Of a stretch of 64,000 bases of DNA, positions 59,694 to 64,000 are shown in pieces; position 1 is the first letter of the stretch, and the number at the start of each line of letters is the position of its first letter. The notes beneath the pieces were generated by a model. It made no database searches. It was not told where the DNA came from and worked only from the letters and a program-made list of their open reading frames with translations. The stretch lies in the NCBI RefSeq assembly GCF_003252725.1, contig NZ_QEPO01000005.1, positions 1 to 64,000 of the forward strand. The letters run 5' to 3'. A program made the position numbers and the translations under genes. The DNA is from Haemophilus parainfluenzae. GTDB taxonomy: Bacteria > Pseudomonadota > Gammaproteobacteria > Enterobacterales > Pasteurellaceae.

Positions 59694-59724
59694 TTGACAA
59701 AAGTATAAAAAATCGGCATATTCT
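59694..59724 (+). promoter_or_regulatory. rpsT promoter
   Basis: A perfect TTGACA (59694-59699) is followed, 17 to 19 bases on, by CATATT/TATTCT (59717-59724). The transcript would start about 45 bases before rpsT. Confidence 0.6.
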
Positions 59725-59774
59725 ACGCCCTTATTTTGTCATAATCATCTAACAGAAATTTTAGGAGTTTGACC

Positions 59775-60038
59775 TTGGCTAATATCAAGTCAGCAAAAAA
59801 ACGCGCGGTTCAATCTGAAAAACGCCGCCAACACAACGCAAGCCAACGCTCTATGATGCGTACTTACATCAAAAAAGTATATGCTCAAGTAGCAGCAGGT
59901 GAAAAAGCAGCAGCTGAAGCAGCATTCGTTGAAATGCAAAAAGTTGTTGACCGTATGGCTTCTAAAGGCTTAATCCACGCTAACAAAGCAGCAAACCACA
60001 AAGCTAAATTAGCTGCTCAAATCAAAAAATTAGCGTAA
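59775..60038 (+). CDS. rpsT: 30S ribosomal protein S20
   Basis: An 87-residue, strongly basic S20 ([25 protein letters not shown]). The start is a TTG at 59775: GGAG ends seven bases before it, and the protein then reads M-ANIKSAKK like other S20. An earlier in-frame TTG (59769) overlaps the ribosome site. E. coli rpsT also uses UUG, and the poor start is part of its S20 autogenous control, which is likely here too. Confidence 0.97.
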   Translation: MANIKSAKKRAVQSEKRRQHNASQRSMMRTYIKKVYAQVAAGEKAAAEAAFVEMQKVVDRMASKGLIHANKAANHKAKLAAQIKKLA

Positions 60039-60064
60039 TTAAAGCATTAAAACAGCTTAAAAAT

Positions 60065-60090
60065 AAAACCGCACTTTGGTGCGGTTTTTG
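60065..60090 (+). terminator. rpsT terminator
   Basis: A 10-bp stem (60065-60074 and 60079-60088) with a 4-base loop and a T run; one arm includes an uptake-sequence core. Confidence 0.85.
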
Positions 60091-60198
60091 TTTGCCGTAA
60101 ACCGTCCTGCCACAAACGTCTGATAACAAGCTTGCATTCCCCCCTTTAACCTGTAAACTACCCCACAACTTAAAAATTAATCATAAAATAAACAATAA

Positions 60199-62544
60199 AT
60201 GACCAAAAAATCTTTTAAAAAATCGGATCCGAATTATCAAAAAGAATTAGCAAAATATGGTAATCCGATCCCAAGCAGAGACTACATTCTGCAAATCATC
60301 CGTGAAAATAATGCCCCGATGAGTCGGGAAGAAATTTTGACCGCACTTTCAATTAAAAGTGATGAACAACAAGAAGCCATGCGCCGCCGATTGCGCGCCA
60401 TGGAGAATGATGGACAATTAGTTTTCACTAAACGTAAACGCTATGCCTTGCCTGAAAAATTAGATTTATTCAAAGGCATGGTCATCGGCCATCGCGAAGG
60501 CTATGGCTTTTTACAAGTCGAAGGTAAAAAAGAGGATCTCTTTATTCCTAATCACCAAATGCAACGTGTAATGCATGGTGATTTTGTATTAGCCCAACCT
60601 GCAGGCTTAGATCGCCGTGGTCGTCGCGAAGTCCGTATTGTTCGCGTACTTGAAAGTCGTAAAAAACAAATTGTCGGCCGTTTCTTCTTAGAAAATGGCT
60701 TTAGCTATGTGGTGCCTGATGACAGCCGTATCGGACGAGATATTTTAGTCCCTAATGAACACCGCAATGGGGCTCGAATGGGGCAAGTTGTCGTGGTTGA
60801 ATTGCAAGAACGATCTGCCTCCTTCACTCAACCTGTTGGTATTATTACCGAAATTCTGGGTGACAATATGGCAAAAGGGATGGAAGTGGAGATTGCTCTT
60901 CGTAATCATGACATTCCTCACCAATTCCCAAGTGCGGTCGAAAAATACGTTAAAAAATTCACGGAAGAAGTGCCTGAAGAAGCAAAAAAAGGCCGTGTGG
61001 ATTTACGCAATCTGCCACTGGTTACCATTGATGGCGAAGATGCGCGCGATTTTGATGATGCCGTATATTGCGAAAAAAGCGGTAAAGGCTGGAAGCTTTG
61101 GGTGGCAATTGCCGATGTCAGCTATTATGTGCGTTTACGTTCTGCATTGGACACAGAAGCTTATAACCGAGGTAACTCCGTTTACTTCCCTAATCGTGTT
61201 GTGCCAATGTTGCCGGAGATTTTATCCAACGGATTATGTTCACTGAATCCACAAGTTGATCGCTTGTGTATGGTGTGTGAAATGCACATTTCTGCCAAAG
61301 GTAAACTCACGGACTATCGTTTTTATGAAGCGGTAATGAATTCTCATGCACGTTTAACCTATACGAAAGTCGCGGCAATTTTAGACGGCGATGATGAGCT
61401 CCGCACGCGCTATCAAGGGCTAGTACCACATTTAGAAGAATTGCATCATCTCTATCAAGCGTTACTCAATGCACGCAAACAACGTGGTGCCATCGATTTT
61501 GAAACCATCGAAACCAAATTTATTTTCAATGCCATGGGACGAATTGATCGCATTGAACCTGTTGTGCGAAATGATGCGCACAAAATCATTGAAGAATGCA
61601 TGATTCTTGCAAATATTGCAGCGGCAAACTTTATGGAAAAACATAAAGAGCCAGCACTCTATCGTATTCATGCCACACCAAGCGAAGAAAAACTGACGTC
61701 TTTCCGTGCGTTTTTAGGTGAATGTGGCTTAAGCCTTGAAGGAGGCATGAAACCGACCACAAAAGATTATGCGAAATTGTTAGAGCAAGTGAAAGATCGC
61801 CCAGATCACGAACTCATTCAAACCATGTTGCTCCGTTCCTTAAGCCAAGCGGTTTATCATGCGGATAATATCGGTCACTTTGGTTTGGCTTTAGAGGAAT
61901 ATGCACACTTTACTTCCCCGATTCGTCGCTATCCGGATTTAACCCTTCATCGTGGGATTAAGTATTTATTAGCAAAAGAAAAAGGTGCTAAACGTAAAAC
62001 GACGGATACTGGCGGCTATCACTATTCCTTTGATGAAATGGATTTATTAGGTGATCACTGCTCAATGACCGAACGCCGTGCTGATGATGCCACTCGCGAA
62101 GTAGCAGATTGGCTGAAATGTGAATATATGCAAGATCACGTGGGCGCTGAATTTAGCGGAGTGATCTCATCTGTAACGGGCTTCGGCTTATTCGTGCGTT
62201 TAGATGATTTATTCATTGACGGCTTAGTCCATATTTCTACTTTAGATAACGACTACTATCAATTTGATGCGGCCAAACAACGTTTAATCGGTGAAAATAG
62301 TGGTATGATCTACCGCCTTGGCGATAAAGTAAAAATTCGCGTGGTCGCCGTTCATTTAGAACAAAAAATGGTAGATTTTAGTTTAGTCGAAAGTGCCAGA
62401 AAACCACGTCGTGTTGGCAAAACGGCAAAACAAAAAGCAAAAAAAGTCTTTAAGGAACTGCCACCTAAAGCGTCAAAAAAACGTAAAAGTGCGGTCAAAA
62501 ATAAAGATGTTTCTAAGAAACCAACTAGAAAACGGAAGAAATAA
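60199..62544 (+). CDS. rnr: Ribonuclease R
   Basis: A 781-residue 3'-5' exoribonuclease (RNase II/RNB family). An N-terminal helix-turn-helix-like region is followed by cold-shock OB domains (about 90-230), the RNB catalytic domain with [13 protein letters not shown] (about 275-287; the catalytic Asp residues), an S1 domain (about 650-735) and a Lys/Arg-rich tail. RNase R degrades structured RNA and faulty mRNA. No strong ribosome site is seen upstream of the ATG. It is followed by rlmB after 80 bp. Confidence 0.98.
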   Translation: MTKKSFKKSDPNYQKELAKYGNPIPSRDYILQIIRENNAPMSREEILTALSIKSDEQQEAMRRRLRAMENDGQLVFTKRKRYALPEKLDLFKGMVIGHREGYGFLQVEGKKEDLFIPNHQMQRVMHGDFVLAQPAGLDRRGRREVRIVRVLESRKKQIVGRFFLENGFSYVVPDDSRIGRDILVPNEHRNGARMGQVVVVELQERSASFTQPVGIITEILGDNMAKGMEVEIALRNHDIPHQFPSAVEKYVKKFTEEVPEEAKKGRVDLRNLPLVTIDGEDARDFDDAVYCEKSGKGWKLWVAIADVSYYVRLRSALDTEAYNRGNSVYFPNRVVPMLPEILSNGLCSLNPQVDRLCMVCEMHISAKGKLTDYRFYEAVMNSHARLTYTKVAAILDGDDELRTRYQGLVPHLEELHHLYQALLNARKQRGAIDFETIETKFIFNAMGRIDRIEPVVRNDAHKIIEECMILANIAAANFMEKHKEPALYRIHATPSEEKLTSFRAFLGECGLSLEGGMKPTTKDYAKLLEQVKDRPDHELIQTMLLRSLSQAVYHADNIGHFGLALEEYAHFTSPIRRYPDLTLHRGIKYLLAKEKGAKRKTTDTGGYHYSFDEMDLLGDHCSMTERRADDATREVADWLKCEYMQDHVGAEFSGVISSVTGFGLFVRLDDLFIDGLVHISTLDNDYYQFDAAKQRLIGENSGMIYRLGDKVKIRVVAVHLEQKMVDFSLVESARKPRRVGKTAKQKAKKVFKELPPKASKKRKSAVKNKDVSKKPTRKRKK

Positions 62545-62624
62545 TATTTTTACCCAATCTCCCCTTCCCCCCTCTTTGCTAAAGAGGGAGGATAATGACA
62601 AAAAATAATAAATAAGAGAACCCT

Positions 62625-63365
62625 ATGTCAGAAAATATCTATGGTATCCATGCTGTAAACAGCATTTTAGCAAATAGCCCTGAGCGTTTAATTGAAGTTT
62701 TTGTGCTGAAAGGACGTGAAGATAAACGCCTACAACCCTTACTTAATGAGCTCTATGCTTTAGGCATTGCGGTGCAATTTGTAAATCGTCAAACATTAGA
62801 TAAAAAATCCAATGGTGAAGTGCATCAAGGTGTGATTGCTCGTGTGCAAGAAGCGAAAGAGCTAAATGAACATGATCTGGATGAACTCCTTACTCGTAAA
62901 CAAAATCCACTTTTATTAGTGCTTGATGGCGTGACGGATCCCCATAACCTGGGAGCCTGTTTACGTACTGCGGATGCTGCCGGTGTGAGTGCTGTTATCG
63001 TGCCAAAAGATAAATCCGCTCAACTCACTTCTATTGCACGTAAAGTGGCTTGCGGTGCTGCGGAGACTGTGCCATTAATTCGCGTAACCAATTTAGCGCG
63101 TACTTTGCGAGATCTACAACAAAATCATAATATTTGGGTAGTAGGTACGGCCGGCGAAGCAACAGAAACTATTTATCAAAGTAAACTTACTGGTTCTCTT
63201 GCCTTAGTGATGGGGGCCGAAGGTGAAGGCATGCGTCGTCTTACTCGTGAACATTGTGATCAACTCATTAGTATTCCAATGGCGGGCTCAGTTTCATCCC
63301 TCAACGTTTCCGTTGCGACGGGTGTATGTTTATTTGAAATTGTGAGACAACGTCTGGCAGCCTAA
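62625..63365 (+). CDS. rlmB: 23S rRNA (guanosine-2'-O-) methyltransferase RlmB
   Basis: A 246-residue SPOUT methyltransferase that modifies G2251 in the peptidyl transferase centre. It has an N-terminal substrate-binding domain ([11 protein letters not shown]) and a C-terminal knotted SAM-binding domain with [16 protein letters not shown] (about 105-120), [13 protein letters not shown] (about 191-203) and [17 protein letters not shown] (about 215-231). The rnr-rlmB pair is the usual order. It is convergent with the brnQ gene through a shared hairpin. Confidence 0.98.
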   Translation: MSENIYGIHAVNSILANSPERLIEVFVLKGREDKRLQPLLNELYALGIAVQFVNRQTLDKKSNGEVHQGVIARVQEAKELNEHDLDELLTRKQNPLLLVLDGVTDPHNLGACLRTADAAGVSAVIVPKDKSAQLTSIARKVACGAAETVPLIRVTNLARTLRDLQQNHNIWVVGTAGEATETIYQSKLTGSLALVMGAEGEGMRRLTREHCDQLISIPMAGSVSSLNVSVATGVCLFEIVRQRLAA

Positions 63366-63397
63366 AAATACGTGAAAAAACGACCGCACTTGATATA

Positions 63398-63429
63398 AAA
63401 AATGCCGATAAATCATTATCGGCATTTTT
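63398..63429. terminator. Bidirectional terminator between rlmB and brnQ
   Basis: A 14-bp perfect stem (63398-63411 and 63416-63429) with a 4-base loop, A and T runs on each side. Confidence 0.9.
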
Positions 63430-63430
63430 A

Positions 63431-64000
63431 TTATTTTGAAATGGTTTTCCCGAATATCATGGAAAGCACTAAAGTACATAATGCAGGCACAAGCCACGCA
63501 AGCCCTTGTGAATAGAGCGGGAAATGAGTCATGATTTGATGTAACCCTTCTGGCAACATATCCAAGTTTTTCAGGCTATCAATCAAACTAAAACAAACTG
63601 TCACAAAAATAGTGGTGTAATAGCTCAATCGAATAGAAGGCAATTTATTACGCACGAGCTGTAAAACCACTAACATGATCGCCATTGGGTAAATCAACAA
63701 CAAGGCTGGAATCGTTACTCGGAGTAATTTTGTTAAGCCATATTGTGAAATAATTGTCGTCATGGCAGTGAAGAAAACAATCCAGAATGGATAAGAAAAA
63801 CGTGTCGAAAACTTAGAGAAATAATCACCACACGCACTGGTTACGCCCACTAATGTGGTTAAACTTGCTAAAGTAATAATCCCAGCCATAATCCAGGTTC
63901 CTGCCGTGCCAAATAAACTGTTCACATAACGAGAGAAAATTTGTCCGCCATTTGTTGCGCCTTGTGCCACAGCATCAGAAGTCGCCCCTAAGTAGAATAA
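63431..64000 (-). CDS. brnQ: Branched-chain amino acid:cation symporter BrnQ, C-terminal part (cut by window edge)
   Basis: The frame is open from the stop at 63431 to the right window edge, so only the C-terminal ~189 residues are seen. The upstream codons read LFYLGATSDAVAQGATNGGQ, typical of the mid-part of LIVCS-family carriers, followed by several membrane spans (e.g. TWIMAGIITLASLTTLVG). An internal GTG at 63970 is not the true start. It imports Leu, Ile and Val with Na+ or H+. Confidence 0.92.
   Translation of the reverse strand, partial: LFYLGATSDAVAQGATNGGQIFSRYVNSLFGTAGTWIMAGIITLASLTTLVGVTSACGDYFSKFSTRFSYPFWIVFFTAMTTIISQYGLTKLLRVTIPALLLIYPMAIMLVVLQLVRNKLPSIRLSYYTTIFVTVCFSLIDSLKNLDMLPEGLHQIMTHFPLYSQGLAWLVPALCTLVLSMIFGKTISK

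Noticed and set aside
60755-61246. A 163-codon frame inside rnr
   Set aside because: It is a shifted frame of the RNase R catalytic region, with no ribosome site.

Overview
This window is chromosomal DNA of a Pasteurellaceae bacterium, most likely Haemophilus (H. parainfluenzae or a near relative). Evidence: the Haemophilus-type DNA uptake sequence (core AAGTGCGGT and its complement) recurs throughout, often as inverted pairs at gene ends. Many local gene orders match those I recall from H. influenzae (proC-MFS-xerD, oapA-recO-rlmD-relA-dgkA, protein E-pflA-pflB-focA, tig-clpP-clpX-secE-nusG, murJ-ribF-ileS with divergent rpsT). There is a Haemophilus-specific adhesin (protein E) and a comE1 gene under a CRP-S competence site. 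I see no tRNA, rRNA, insertion sequence, prophage or CRISPR array. No stretch of more than about 300 bases lacks a gene.

Layout. Positions 1-6604 (minus strand) are a cell-surface polysaccharide locus next to glnA: a truncated membrane or secreted ORF, a TagB/TagF-like polymer transferase, a LicD-family phosphotransferase, a fused cytidylyltransferase/Gfo-Idh protein, a class V aminotransferase, a DUF4422 glycosyltransferase and a Wzz chain-length regulator. Positions 1 to about 4660 are visibly AT-richer than the rest and carry no uptake sequence. This block is the least ordinary part of the window and may build and transfer an unusual CDP-activated small alcohol or amino-alcohol onto LPS O-chain or capsule.

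Positions 6808-24660 hold housekeeping genes: glnA, typA, rdgC, proC, an MFS transporter, xerD, a glycerate permease/kinase pair, relA-dgkA, rlmD, recO, a small lipoprotein, oapA and epmB. Positions 24691-32237 hold efp, protein E, the anaerobic pyruvate-formate lyase module (pflA, pflB, focA), comE1, a YbjQ protein, rdgB, and a Met/His-rich DUF305 protein behind a MerR-type 19-bp-spacer promoter. Positions 32286-41659 hold ispH-lspA, glmU, pyrG, a family 2 glycosyltransferase, a DUF4153 membrane protein and eno.

Positions 41718-46512 hold a tight operon of poorly characterised genes (NUDIX, DUF2251, HAD, DUF1190 lipoprotein, YgiC-like ATP-grasp) followed by an iron-type alcohol dehydrogenase. 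Positions 46669-52986 (minus) hold the translation, secretion and protein-quality genes rplK-rplA, secE-nusG, clpP-clpX, tig and a BON-LysM protein. Positions 53164-64000 hold ypfJ, murJ-ribF-ileS, rpsT, rnr-rlmB and the C-terminal part of a brnQ carrier that runs off the right edge.

The main non-routine observations are the CDP-linked decoration cassette at the left end (including a fused oxidoreductase domain that has lost its canonical catalytic residues), the MerR-type promoter of the DUF305 gene, the CRP-S site of comE1, and a 17-bp near-perfect inverted repeat in the glmU/pyrG divergent region.
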